Shown: positions 1-11,189 of the stretch, piece after piece
Position numbering within the stretch: position 1 is the stretch's first letter
Layout: each line of letters begins with the position of its first letter
DNA from: Calliphora vicina
Taxonomy: Eukaryota > Arthropoda > Insecta > Diptera > Calliphoridae
DNA length: 64,000 nucleotides
Direction of reading: 5' to 3'
Assembly (NCBI RefSeq): GCF_958450345.1
Contig: NC_088782.1
Coordinates: 64,694,501-64,758,500 of the forward strand
Notes under the pieces: generated by a model
What the model saw: only the letters and a program-made list of their open reading frames with translations
Told to the model about the DNA's origin: nothing
Database searches by the model: none
Made by a program: the position numbers and the translations under genes

Positions 1-184
1 TAACACGACCTAATTTTATGGTGATCGGTCCATAATTGGTCAGAGCTCCCATATAAGGCCCACTTCCGAAAATCACTCAAAAATATAAATTATTGATATT
101 TTAAAAGAAAAATATTTTTACTCATTTACTTGGTGTAGGGTATTATATGGTCGGGCTTGACCGACCATACTTTCTTACTTGTTT
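1..184 (+). repeat. 3' end of a mini-me/DINE-1-like element
   Basis: The stretch ends in an imperfect hairpin, GGTCGGGCTTGACCGACC, followed by ATACTTTCTTACTTGTTT. This is the terminal layout of mini-me/DINE-1 type (Helitron-related) elements of flies. Its first 60 bases resemble 50100-50170 and 62880-62960 (gggagctat...accaatt...gggc), so it belongs to a second mini-me family in the window, different from the one at 22454-23319. The 5' part lies outside the window. Confidence 0.6.
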
Positions 185-261
185 ATAATGTTAATAGTAG
201 TTTTATTTGAAACTGAGTTTTTTGAGTTATGACGATAATTTGGCAAACGAGATGTATGTAA

Positions 262-2024
262 TAAAGACCTGCACAAGCTGCATTGTTTAACATGAAGACA
301 ATTGCCACATGATGCTTTTGTCATGTCATGTTATGTTCTTTTACCTACTTAACAGCAACACGCAAAGGCAATGTATATCAAAACAAAAAACAAATGCAGC
401 ATCATTTTAACAACATCATAACACACACAACATTAAAAAAATTAACAGATGCATGGATGACATGGAAAATAATTTCAAGTCATTTAAATCATGTATGATG
501 CATTTTTGTATGAGATGATTTCAATTCATTTGTAGTATTTATTGTGTGCAATAAGAAAAAATTTACTATAAAAATACAACTGAAATTTATATTTATATTA
601 TATAGTAGGTCAAAATAAAAATACGAAAGTACACCAATGGGTTTTTCAATGTTGTTTTGGAAAATTTTACAATATTTAGTAATATTACCTGTTATATTAT
701 TACTTAAAAAGGAATGCGTATTCCACGCTTAAGCCATAAAATGCCAATAATTTTCATAGAATTAAAAATTTAATGTTTTTCACATATATATTTTAAATAC
801 TACCTGACTTAGGTACGACCGCTCGAATATTATTAACGGGACATTTAATAATTACATTGCAAAATAAAATAAAACTCCATGAACAAAGCCAATTGGCCTA
901 TTAGACGGTGTTTAATTAAAGAAAATTAAATTAATGTATAAATCCTTAACGGTGAAGTTTATAATATATTTAATGATATTAAAGACAAACGTGTTTATTA
1001 TACTCGTTGTAAAAACGTGTTTAAATTTAATGAAATGTCTCTGAATCTTTCGAGGCATAATTGCTACAAAAATTTAAATCTACGAAAATGTTCCAGTGGA
1101 ACAAATGCAACTGCCGAACGATTTGAAGAAAAAGTGTAGGGCATTTCTTGCGTAACTTCACAGAATTTTTTTTCCTATTTTTTGTTTTCAAATAAAATCT
1201 AGGAGGCTTGAACAAAATTATTTAAATTTTCTAGTATATTTTTATGTTATTCAAAAATGTTTGAAATTTTTCTTGGAAAATATTTTATTTTTTTATGATT
1301 TTCAGCTATACAATGAGAAAATATGGGCTAAATTTACTTCATTTTTGAAATTTAATTATATTATTTACGTTTCAGCCTTTTCGATACATTTAGAAATATT
1401 GGACAATATTGGGATATTATACAAAAATATTTGAAATACATAATGCAATTTATTATAAAATAGCAACAAATTTGTGTAAAAAAAAGCAAAAATTTCCTTC
1501 ATGTACAATTTTGTAATATTTATGAAGATGTTCTTATTCTGAATGAAAAAAGTTTGGAAAAAATTCATATTCGATTAATAATATTTATTAAAAAATTCAT
1601 TCCAATTATGAATTTCTTTTTCCTGTGTTACACTTTATTATTTACATATATTTTTTTAAAAATCCTTATATTATTTGCTCTAAATATTTAAAAAAAAATA
1701 TATAATGCTAAATAATAATAGTTCTCAAATTTTCACAGTTCAGGAGTTTTGTACAGTTTCATTCTGCTATGCAATTTTATTCTGCCTAACAATGCGACAC
1801 TTGTTAACATCAATTCAACATCAACACATAACAACAGCATCATCAATAGCTATAGACATGACATGGCACAACACGGTTTTCGCGGCGCGAAGACATGGTA
1901 CAACATGGTTTTTGCGGCGCGATGACATTGAACAACATGATGTGCGCGTCGACACAACAAAACAAAGCATCAAATTTTGAAGTAAGGCATTTTTCTACAA
2001 AATGTTGTCTTGTGCAGGCCTTTA
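262..2024. mobile_element. Non-autonomous hAT-type transposon, 1.76 kb
   Basis: The element is bounded by inverted ends TAAAGACCTGCACAAG (262) and CTTGTGCAGGCCTTTA (to 2024), which differ at one base over 16. It is flanked by a perfect 8-bp direct repeat GTATGTAA at 254-261 and 2025-2032; 8 bp is the target-duplication length of the hAT superfamily. No transposase reading frame is visible inside. Near the right end there is a short tandem motif (ACATGG.ACAACA, TTTTYGCGGCGCGA, about 1860-1925), and ACATGG/CATGTC motifs recur near both ends, as expected of subterminal transposase-binding sites. The interior is AT-rich and unrecognised. Confidence 0.75.
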
Positions 2025-2032
2025 GTATGTAA

Positions 2033-2949
2033 ATCAGTGGTCGGCACTCAAACCACCAAGAGGCGAACATAATCGTTTGTTTATCTAAAACACAACAATA
2101 TAAAAATACAAATTACCAAAAAAGAAACAGAAATCACAAGTATAATCCATCTTTCATGTTCACTTTATGCCGACTTTGTATCTATGCATATAGATACAAA
2201 AATAGACATACAAAATTCATTGTAAGAAATTAATTATTTTGCCACGATTATGTGGTCAAACTAAAATGGGAACAACAATTAATAATATCAAGTTTACATT
2301 AAAAAGATAATGATCTAAAATTCTTAAACATTTTTAAAATAACTGAAAAATCAATAATCAGAACTTAAGAAAGTACGTGTGTATAGTATGGTGGTGTCTA
2401 TTTTGCACATTTTCAAATTTCGATTCTCCCAAGATCGCAAAATTGCATTCCGTCATCTAAAAATCGAATACTGAACATTTTAACAAAAACGTACAACATT
2501 TAGAGGTTGCACAATTCATTTGATGTTTCGTGTTTTGGACCAAATTAGCAAAATGTTGAGAAAAAAATCCAATTTAAAATAGATTTAGTATTTTATTTAA
2601 CCAAAAATATCTGACATCAATTATCAGATTTCATGCATATCTCAAATTTTACATTTTCAAAAACTTGTTTAAACAAAATATCAAAAAAATTTAAAAATTT
2701 ATTTGATTCGAATAAATATTAAATGAAAATTTAAAATAAGGGTACATTTAGATGAAAATTAGTTTTTTTTTAACAAACTTGATTAAATTATTTCTTAAAC
2801 TTTGCTTCTTTAGATTGCTAATTTTAAGTTTCTTAAAGATTTGTTAGCCTTTTATATATCTGAGGTGAAAATTGTCCAAAACATCAAAGTTCTCTAAATA
2901 ATATTGGGTTAAAAATTCGAAATTTTTCAAATTTTTAGCTATTATTTTG
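2033..2949. other. AT-rich stretch without a recognisable feature
   Basis: No coding frame, repeat boundary or RNA gene could be recognised here; the sequence is dominated by A/T runs. Confidence 0.4.
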
Positions 2950-3535
2950 AAACATTTGTACAATATGAATTTATTCAAAGTTAGCTACAACCTTTTCCAA
3001 TCTTTTTGACAACATTTGGATTCCGAGCCAAAAGAACAGACATCAATTTCGAATACTCTGCTCCAAACTAAAGCGTATCCCAGAGACAGCATTCTGAATC
3101 GATCGAAACAAATAGTAGTCGGACGGTACATGGTATTGACTATAAAGCGGGTGAGGCCGAACTTCCCAACCACTTCATTCTAAATACGTTTTATCAGGTA
3201 TAGTAACATGTGGATGTTGTCATGATGGAATATTGTTGCTTCAAACGAATAAGTTGCGTTCGGTATAGGTTCCCTGTGATGGTCTGGTCAGATTTCAGCA
3301 GCTCATAATAGATAGGAAACTTTTGCTCACACCATATACAGAAAACTGCCTTAGCGCCATGGATATTTGGCTTTGATGTCGAGCTTCATTCTTACACGAT
3401 CTCTTACTCTTTGGGTTATCGTAATGGATCCATTTTTCATCGTAAGTAATGAATCGGTGCAAAAAATATTTTCTTTTATGGCGTTCAATGATTCAATGAT
3501 TTTGCATGCTGTTGTTGAGTTTGACAACAATCTTC
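2950..3535 (-). pseudogene. mariner transposase, C-terminal part (decayed)
   Basis: Read on the minus strand, with several frameshifts and stops, the segment gives RKYFLHRFITYDEKWIHYDN, the first-aspartate (DEKWIHY) block of mariner transposases, then PHPLYSQYHVPSDYYLF, the mariner YSPDLAPSDY block that carries the third aspartate. The end reads like KRLEKVVANFE, the usual mariner C-terminus. Just upstream, EDCCQTQQQHAKSLN matches the mariner helix-turn-helix linker. The N-terminal part lies at 5225-5480, separated by a LINE. An internal stretch between the linker and the first aspartate block is also missing, so the copy was already deleted. A related scrap is at 35680-35798. Confidence 0.75.
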
Positions 3536-5224
3536 CACTTCTGTGGAACATGGCCTTAAATTGTCTGCTCAGGAAATTAGATTCCCAAAACTACAAGACT
3601 GTCGACTACGCGGATGATGTAGCAGTTTCAGGGATTCATCTGGTCACGATATCACAAAGACTGGAGACGGCAGTCGAAATATTAAATCGATGGACCATCG
3701 ATAGAAGTTTTAGTGTAAATCCCAGCAAATCTGAACTTCTCATTACGGACTAAGACCACTAACTTTACGTTATCCCGACTGAGCGGGACCGACTTGTCGC
3801 TCTCGGATAATGCAAAGTATCTGGGCATCATACTCGACAGGAAATTATCCTGGAAACTCAATAAAGAGGCAAGAGCAGCTAAGGCCATGACGTCCATGTT
3901 TGTCTGCAAGTTAACACGGTTACTAAACCTGTATTATTCTATGGGGTCTCTATCTGTTGGAGGGCAATGGATAGGGCCTCCAATCGCATACTCTTTGAAA
4001 GGGTATTAAGAAGCATGGCAATCCTGATAACAGGGGTATTGCGAACTACCATGAAGTCGTTTTTTACTCTACTTAACTGATTTCCAGTAGATCTAATGAC
4101 CAGGAAACTGTCATTGAACATGGCCTTTAGGTTCAACGCCTGCAACGCATGGAATTATAAATCCTATGGACATGCTTGCATAATAGGAAGTATATAAAAT
4201 CTTCCTGATCATATTGATTACTGCACCCCCAAACCCTTCTTTCTGAGGAACTTCGGTTTCTCTATTCCATCCAGTATGGAGCTCTCCGTCAATGTAATGA
4301 GCTTATTCATCTATACGGATGGGTCCAAAAAGGGGGAAAGAGGGGGCGGTGGTGTACACATACCTGAATTTGGAATAAGAATTTCCTTTAGATTCCCAAA
4401 TGGATGCAGCATCCTTCAGGCCGAAGTATCGGCCATTAGTTGAGCGGCAAACTGGCTCAGATATTACAGTGTATCTGGTAGAGATATCCGTATATATACT
4501 GAGTGTTTATACAACATCGAATATGGTCTAGGAATGCCGGACATTCTTAAATGAGATGGCGAGACATTAGACAGTTGTACTCACATGGGTACGTGGACAC
4601 AGGGACAATGTGGGCAATTGTATTGCTGATTACTTGGCAGGAATAGGAGCCTTGCTGTCGAAGGATGAAATATACTTCCTATGTGGAATCCCGTTGTCAA
4701 CTGGCAAGGAACTGATACATGACGCATATTACGAACTTGCCCAAGACAGGTGGGGTAATCAATCCACCTGTGCCATTACGAGGATAATATGGTCTGCGTT
4801 GGACTGTAAACGCACATCGTATCTACTTCGACTACAACGAATACCACTCAGCAACATAGTGGCGATGATCACCGAGCATTGCACATTCGGTATTCATGCC
4901 GCAAGACTTGGGTTACCTTATAACGACTTCTGCAGAAGTCAGAATGAGGAGGAGGAAGAGACCATCCTACATTTCTTTTGTAATTGTCCGGCACTGGATG
5001 ATCTACGTGCCAGGCTTTTAAGTGAGCGATCCTTTAGTACCCTCTCCGGGTTATCTGTGAAGGAACTAAGGTGCATAGACGCCTTTATCAGGGAAAGCAG
5101 ATGGTTGATAAGACGGAACATGAAATTTGAATCTCTTAGGGACCTAGCAACTATCCCATGATGGTCTGCGTTAGTTGAATTCTTAAGCTTATTCTCCTCC
5201 CATTTCTACCTATACTCTACCTAT
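3536..5224 (+). mobile_element. 5'-truncated LINE with RNase H (R1/LOA/I-like), inserted in mariner
   Basis: The start is cut inside the reverse transcriptase: PLLWNMALNCLLRKL, then the active-site box DYADDVAVS (about 3605), NPSKSELLI, and KYLGIILDRKLSWK. An RNase H domain follows (YTDGSKKGERGGGGV near 4310, WVRGHRDNVGNCIADYLAG near 4585-4640) and a C-terminal zinc-finger-like tail (FGIHAARLG...EEEEETILHFFCNCPALD, 4890-5000). Frames shift and stops occur, so it is dead. AATCTTC occurs on both sides (3529-3535 and 5225-5231), consistent with a short target duplication. 5' truncation is typical of target-primed reverse transcription. Confidence 0.8.
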
Positions 5225-5480
5225 AATCTTCATGGAGTTAAATTTGGTTAAATTTTTTGGCCGGCCTATGCGATCTTTATCTTCAATTCTGTACCGAACC
5301 AACCAACTCTCGCACGTTAAAAATAATGGAACACATTCACCATAAGCTGTGGTGAGCAATCGGTGTGCTTCAGCGGCACTTTTTAAAGAAGTAAAGCAAA
5401 ACTTTCCGCATATTACGCTTTGCTGGTACAAAATTCGACATTTTCGAAGCAAACAAAAACTCAAACTTCAATAACTAAGT
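5225..5480 (-). pseudogene. mariner transposase, N-terminal part (decayed)
   Basis: The minus strand reads MSNFVPAKRNMRKVLLYF, then a frameshift, then AEAHRLLTTAYGECVP, LTCESWLVRY and DRIGRPKN. This is the N-terminal helix-turn-helix region of a mariner transposase, ending in the GRPK linker. It is the 5' half of the copy whose 3' half lies at 2950-3535. Deleting the LINE plus one AATCTTC puts a mariner-like LHEDCCQTQQQ across the junction in one frame. Confidence 0.7.
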
Positions 5481-5733
5481 GAGAGTAAATGACAGATATG
5501 TACCGTTCAAAATGACATATAAGTTATAAAAAACAAAATCTGCGTTCAAAAGATACGCCATCTTTTATAAATCCCGCATTTATGTTCTCTTTTACAACTT
5601 TTTGCTTGAAAACATTTTTCCAAATTTAATACAATTTGTTTTTTTTTTTAAATTGTGACGATAAAACAAAATCGGCTTGGATTTCATCCGTTTTTGAATT
5701 TTGAAAAATTTTTTATTCTTTGTTATTTTACTA

Positions 5734-6090
5734 TACCATTTTTCATTGAAATTGAGAAAATTCCAAATGAAATTGAGAATTTCAAATTGAATTTGAGAAA
5801 ATTCCAAATGAAATTGAGAATTTCCATTTTAAATTGAGAAAATTCCTAATCAAATTGAGAATTTCCATTTCAAATTGAGAAAACTCCAATTGAAATTTAG
5901 AATTTCCTTTTTAAATTGAGAAAATACCAAATGAAATTGAGAATTTCCATTTTAAATTGAGAAAATTCCAAATGAAATTGAGAATTTCCATTTGAAATTG
6001 AGAATATTCCAAATGAAATTGAGAAATTCAATTTTAAATTGGGAAAATTCCAAATGAAATTGAGAAATTCAAATTGAAATTTAGAAAATT
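5734..6090 (+). repeat. Left 20-21-bp repeat array (inverted end of subfamily A)
   Basis: There are about 17 diverged units of the type AAATTCCAAATGAAATTGAG (20 of 21 bases), often alternating with AATTTCCATTTTAAATTGAG, giving a 41-bp dimer. The array opens with ACCATTTTTCATTG next to TA at 5732-5733. Reverse-complement units make up 8905-9253. Confidence 0.85.
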
Positions 6091-6149
6091 GAGAAACATT
6101 ATATAAATTATTTTAAACTAAAAAAAACAAAATTAACGATTGTATCAGA

Positions 6150-6720
6150 TGTGGAAAGATGTGGTTGTCAGGACAGAGAGACCAATTTCAATTTATTTTG
6201 TCGTAGAAAACATGGTTGGTCTCGTGTTGGATCCCGAACAGTTCTTTCGATACCTACTTCCCGTGGCCCCACCTGATAGGTGCAATTGGTACCGCAGGAA
6301 TTATTCAAATGCATAGTCGCAGAGGTTCGTTCACTGCCGAAAGCGCAAACGAATGGGTCAAAAGTATTGATAGCAAGAGTTAGGTAATCACTTATATGAA
6401 CTCGTGTTGGTATGTGACAATGCCCCTTGCCACAGTCGTTTATATGAAATTTTCGACAACTCTCCAGCAACACTTTTATCATTGAGTCCCTATTCACCAA
6501 TGCTTAACCCTATTGAAATAATTTGGTCCAAAATCAAAAGTATTGTGAAGTCAAGGATGAATACACCAACCGTAAATCTTCCTAATGTAGGACAGCATAG
6601 GATTTTTATCTTCAAGAATTAATTAACGATTCCAAGTCCTGTATAACTACTGGAGATCGAAGTAGAGCTATAAAACATTCCACTAAATCGCTTTGGAATT
6701 GCAAGATATGCCTGTTTGTC
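6150..6720 (+). pseudogene. IS630/Tc1-mariner superfamily DDE transposase remnant
   Basis: Pieces in two or three frames read in order: FNLFCRRKHGWSRVGSRTV, LSIPTSRGP, LIGAIGTAGIIQMHSRRGS, FTAESANEWVKSID, then LVCDNAPCHSRLYEIFDN and LSPYSPMLNPIEIIWSKIK. DNAPCH carries the second catalytic aspartate and NPIE the glutamate; I count 32 residues between them. The first aspartate lies before the first recognisable block and is not clear. At least two frameshifts and several stops show that it is dead. It sits between two inverted repeat arrays, so it is the natural candidate for the transposase of that element. Confidence 0.7.
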
Positions 6721-6737
6721 AATAAGACTGTGTACAT

Positions 6738-8857
6738 TAGGGTGGCCCTTAATAAACGAAAATTGGATTTTGGCCATTCTCACCCCCCAGTTTGGTGAAC
6801 ATTAGTAAAAAAATCATCCTGAAAAAATTTTAGGTAAATCGGTTGGGGTTAAGACGTGCCGCAAGCCTTCTGAAGTTTTGAGATGCATTTACAAGGGGAT
6901 AAAATGCATTTTTTTCAGTTTTTGTAAAAATGTTGCCATTAAAAAATTACTTTTGTAATTTAATTTAAAAGAATCAAAATGTGTACGTAATTTTCGTTCT
7001 AATGAGACATAAAAAACAGAAATCGGTCAAAAAATGTTAAAGTTATTAAAAATTCGCCAGGCCATTAACGTGTCTCAGGTCACTAGAACAAGAAATGTAG
7101 GAACAAAATGAACATATTTTGATAAATATTAAAATAAAAGCTCATTTTTACTTAAAATATGTCCATATATACTTGTATATGAGTTTTTGTCTTCGTAGGA
7201 TACCGTTAACCTATTCTTAGGTATGAACAAAAAAATAAAAATTTTTTAACGGCAGTTTCAAAACTCAATTTTCAAATTTTTAAAAATTTTGTTAAACAAA
7301 TTTCACAATTTTTTGATCATCTCATGGGGATTTATTAAGAATATAATAGGGAATAAAAATGTGAAAAAATTATGAAAATATCTCTTATAGTTTTTCCGTA
7401 CCTGCGATTTAAATTTTGAAATTTTCGAGAAAAACCAATTATTTGGCAATTTTTAGGCCAATGAGCTCTATTTCCTTAGTCTTATGAATTTTAAGCCAAA
7501 CTTATTCAGAATATTATAGTCCAGATAATTCTAAATATACTCTGAAACTTTTACTAAAATCGGAAAACGTTAACCCTTAAATCGTGAAGGTCAAAAGTCA
7601 AATTTTTCAATATTTGGAATTTCTCTTGAAAAGATTTCGAAATGTTCGAAATGTTGTATATTTTTGGGCCGATTTTGATGAAATTTAACAAAAATATAAC
7701 ATAAACTCTATGGTTCATAGTAACAGCACAAGAATGGAAATTAACGCTTAATGGCACTTGGGGTTAAAATGACACCAAACTTTTAAAATCATAATTTTTT
7801 TTATGGTTTTAGAAGTTTCGGGTCATTTTAACACCAAGTGCTATATAGGGTTAATTTAAATTTTTCTGCTGTTTTTGTATATACTAGGCTTTGTGTTATA
7901 TTTTTGTTAAATTTCATCAAAATCGGCCCAAAAATATACAACATTTCGAACATTTCGAAATCTTTTCAAGAGAAATTCCAAATATTGAAAAATTTGACTT
8001 TTGACCTTCACGATTTAAGGGTTAACGTTTTCCGATTTTAGTAAAAGTTTCAGAGTATATTTAGAATTATCTGGACTATAATATTCTGAATAAGTTTGGC
8101 TTAAAATTCATAAGACTAAGGAAATAGAGCTCATTGGCCTAAAAATTGCCAAATAATTGGTTTTTCTCGAAAATTTCAAAATTTAAATCGCAGGTACGGA
8201 AAAACTATAAGAGATATTTTCATAATTTTTTCACATTTTTATTCCCTATTATATTCTTAATAAATCCCCATGAGATGATCAAAAAATTGTGAAATTTGTT
8301 TAACAAAATTTTTAAAAATTTGAAAATTGAGTTTTGAAACTGCCGTTAAAAAATTTTTATTTTTTTGTTCATACCTAAGAATAGGTTAACGGTATCCTAC
8401 GAAGACAAAAACTCATATACAAGTATATATGGACATATTTTAAGTAAAAATGAGCTTTTATTTTAATATTTATCAAAATATGTTCATTTTGTTCCTACAT
8501 TTCTTGTTCTAGTGACCTGAGACACGTTAATGGCCTGGCGAATTTTTAATAACTTTAACATTTTTTGACCGATTTCTGTTTTTTATGTCTCATTAGAACG
8601 ACAATTACGTACACATTTCGATTCTTTTAAATTAAATTACAAAAGTAATTTTTTAATGGCAACATTTTTACAAAAACTGAAAAAAATGCATTTTATCCCC
8701 TTGTAAATGCATCTCAAAACTTCAGAAGGCTTGCGGCACGTCTTAACCCCAACCGATTTACCTAAAATTTTTTCAGGATGATTTTTTTACTAATGTTCAC
8801 CAAACTGGGGGGTGAGAATGGCCAAAATCCAACTTTCGTTTATTAAGGGCCACCCTA
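6738..8857. mobile_element. 2,120-bp near-perfect palindromic hAT-type element
   Basis: Ends TAGGGTGGCCCTTAATAAAC (6738) and its reverse complement (to 8857) are flanked by the 8-bp direct repeat GTGTACAT (6730-6737, 8858-8865), a hAT signature. The two arms mirror each other along almost their full length of about 1.05 kb; I saw only a few substitutions in the outer 270 bp. The centre of symmetry is near 7797-7798. There is no transposase; short mirrored reading frames (for example around 7554-7757 and 7838-8041) are by-products of the symmetry. A related element lies at 43490-45582. The right arm from 8235 is repeated at 12800-13422. Confidence 0.8.
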
Positions 8858-8904
8858 GTGTACATATGTTGTTTGTTTAATGTATATTATAATATTTATT
8901 TATG

Positions 8905-9253
8905 AGTAAAATAAAATTTTCTCAATTTCATTTGGAATTTTCTTAATTTCAATTAGAATTTTCCCAATTTCATTTGGAATTTTCTCAATTTCAAGTGGAA
9001 ATTCTCAATTTCAATTGGAATTTTCTTAATTTCAAATGGAAATTCTCAACTTCAATTGGAATTTTCTCAATTTCATTTGGAATTTTCTCAATTTAAAATG
9101 GAAATTCTCAATTTCAGTAGGAATTTTCTCAATTTCAAATGGAAATTCTCAATTTCATTTGGAATTTTCTCAATTTAAAATGGAAATTCTCAATTTCATT
9201 TGGAATTTTCTCAATATCATGTATAATGTTCTCAATTTCAATGAAAAATGGTG
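8905..9253 (-). repeat. Right 20-21-bp repeat array (inverted end of subfamily A)
   Basis: About 17 units of TTTTCTCAATTTCATTTGGA and relatives, the reverse complement of the units in 5734-6090. The array ends at AATGAAAAATGGTG followed by TA (9254-9255), mirroring the left terminus. Confidence 0.85.
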
Positions 9254-9255
9254 TA

Positions 9256-10536
9256 GTTTTAGTATTCGAACAAAGTTTTTATTGAAAATATTGCTACTAT
9301 GACCGAAAATTCGAAATTTCAAATAAAATGTTTAACGTTTAAACGTTAACCTAGTTTGCTAAAATGTTCAGCATTTGATTTTCAGATGACGAAGAACAAT
9401 ATTACACATTGAGGGCATTAAAAATCTTAAAAATACAAAATAAGGTCCACCCTAGTGTATAGTGTTAGATAAAATGTATTTAGTTTTATTAAGTAAGTTT
9501 TGTTTATACGAGTATTTTAATTTCATTAAAATTTCTTTTTAAAAATGTAGTAGTAATTAACAGTGTATTCTTCATTTATTTTAATTTCATTATATAAAAA
9601 CTGTAACTGCTTGTGAATGCAGTAGATAAAATGTTAATTGGATTTGTTTCTTTGTTTTGTTTATTTTTATATCAACAGAATTGCAATTATTTGTATCTAT
9701 TTATTTAATTCTTTACTTACTTACTTATTTAGTGTTTATTTTGCTATTCATTTAAGTATTAAAATCGTTAAATCACTTTTATATTAATCAAACTACTTAC
9801 TTAATTACTTGCTCTAAGTACAATAGTAAATTTTATATTAATGCATTTGTATGTATTGTTTTGTATATTTTGTTTATAATAAATATAAATATTTATGTTG
9901 TTTTTAGTTTTTATTTTAAATCTTTAGAATATTTTTTTCTTTTACTATTCAGTTCTCTACTTGACCTCTAATTTTCTAATTGAGTATCAGTATACATTTA
10001 TTTCATTGCTATTTTGTGGTTGTGCTAACTGGTTTGATATTAGAAACAAAAAGGACAAACTTTTTTTCTATGAACTTCCAGTTTATGTATTTTGAAGATT
10101 TTTTCCATGGCCATTTATTCGTTTATATCGGTTTTTTTTTTTGAGGGTTTAACAACTACTTACTTTGTAAGGATGCAGCAGAGCTTTGAAGGAATGTGAT
10201 TTTTTTTTAATATTTTATACAAACGATTTTATAAATTTGTTTGTCACGAATAAACTAAATAACATAAAATTAAACTTTATAGATGTAACTTTATTCAGCA
10301 TCAATGATTCCAATCCGAAACGAAAGTAGACTAATTGGCAAACGAAACCCCAGAATGATTTTTTAAAGTAGCTTTAAATTAGGCTATTATATACCCTAGA
10401 AGTTGGACCACCTTTATGAGACAAGTTAAAAAACTGGTTCAGTAATAGATCGGAATAACATTGCATGGGACTTTGAGGCTTGTAGATCTCTTCTAATAGA
10501 TTCCATATATCACAACAAACATTTTGCATCATTTAA
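9256..10536. other. AT-rich non-coding stretch
   Basis: No coding frame is supported. Near 9340 is a palindromic GTTTAACGTTTAAACGTTAAC. At 9449-9457 the sequence CCACCCTA followed by GTGTATAG looks like a lone right end of a TAGGGTGG-type hAT element. Short TTAC/TTTA repeats occur around 9715-9730. The stretch is repeated at 13821-15101. Confidence 0.4.
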
Positions 10537-10770
10537 TCTATATATATAAAAATGAAATGGTCCATGTATGTAATGGCATCACGTGAGAACGACTGGAGCG
10601 ATTTGGCTGATTCTTTCGATTCGAAATTTTCAGGAGATGGTTTGTAAAGAAAAAAAAATTCAAAAATTCCAGGTAAAACACGGAATTTTTTTTTTTGAGT
10701 CCATTCAACTGTAATAAAAAGCTCCCTAAAGTATGCAGCACAAATTTAGATATTTTATTTGCAAATAAAT
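10537..10770 (+). mobile_element. Helitron 5' end fragment
   Basis: The stretch begins A then TCTATATATATAAAAATGAA, followed by a body containing GAGAACGACTGGAGCGATTT and GGCTGATT. Insect Helitrons commonly start with TC, a TATATA-rich head and the ACGGCTGGACCGATTT-type block, inserted between A and T. No Rep/helicase reading frame follows, so it is a fragment or a short derivative. The 3' boundary is a guess. Confidence 0.5.
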
Positions 10771-11039
10771 AAGAACAGGCAGGTGTATGTGGGTTGGAGA
10801 AACTTGAAGAACTAACATTAGTAAATTAACTAGTTGTTAATATACCAGAGATACACCACTTTGATGCCTTGTGCTTAATGGTTAAATTCAAAACTTAAAT
10901 TCAACTACACCTCCTCTATAGCCATATGTGTTATTTCTTTTTCATTTTGTAAAATATGTTTTTGTGCGATTTACTTTAGTATTTTGTGTACGAGTGCAAA
11001 AAATGTGATTGAAAAGTTCACTGAAAAAAAAGCGGACCA

Positions 11040-11185
11040 TGCAATATCTTAAACTGTATGGCCCATTTTAATATCTTAAACTCGAATACTCCTTGGCTAT
11101 GTCAAATTTTATCCCGATCGGAACAGCCGTTTAGAAATGCCAGATTTATTTCCAAAAAATATTGATTCTGCCCCACTGTGCACTG
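11040..11185 (+). repeat. Dispersed repeat, ACTCGAATACTCC family
   Basis: The block from TTAAACTCGAATACTCC to CCCACTGTGCA is shared with 21345-21490 (minus strand) and, more diverged, with 33065-33225. It is probably a MITE; I cannot assign a superfamily. It abuts the mariner remnant on its right. Confidence 0.55.
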
Positions 11186-11189
11186 TCTC

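Larger units (their letters stand above)
5734..9253 (+). mobile_element. DDE transposon remnant with repeat-array inverted ends (array-TIR family, subfamily A)
   Basis: Left end: TA then TACCATTTTTCATTGAAATT (5732-5753). Right end: mirror image, AATGAAAAATGGTG then TA (to 9255). Each end runs inwards as a 350-bp array of a 20-21-bp unit in inverted orientation (5734-6090, 8905-9253). Between the arrays lie a broken DDE transposase (6150-6720) and a 2.1-kb hAT palindrome inserted later (6738-8857, with its GTGTACAT duplication). Without that insert the element would be about 1.4 kb, a usual size for the Tc1/mariner (IS630) superfamily, which also duplicates TA. The right array was copied again at about 13470-13818 in the tandem duplication. 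Confidence 0.65.

Noticed and set aside
7554..8041. Two similar 67-residue frames on opposite strands
   Set aside because: Mirror images produced by the palindrome at 6738-8857; no coding motif. The frame at 44561-44755 is the same effect in the second palindrome.
9036..9302. 88-residue frame rich in NFIWNFLN
   Set aside because: Translation of the 20-21-bp array of the transposon end; duplicated at 13601-13867.
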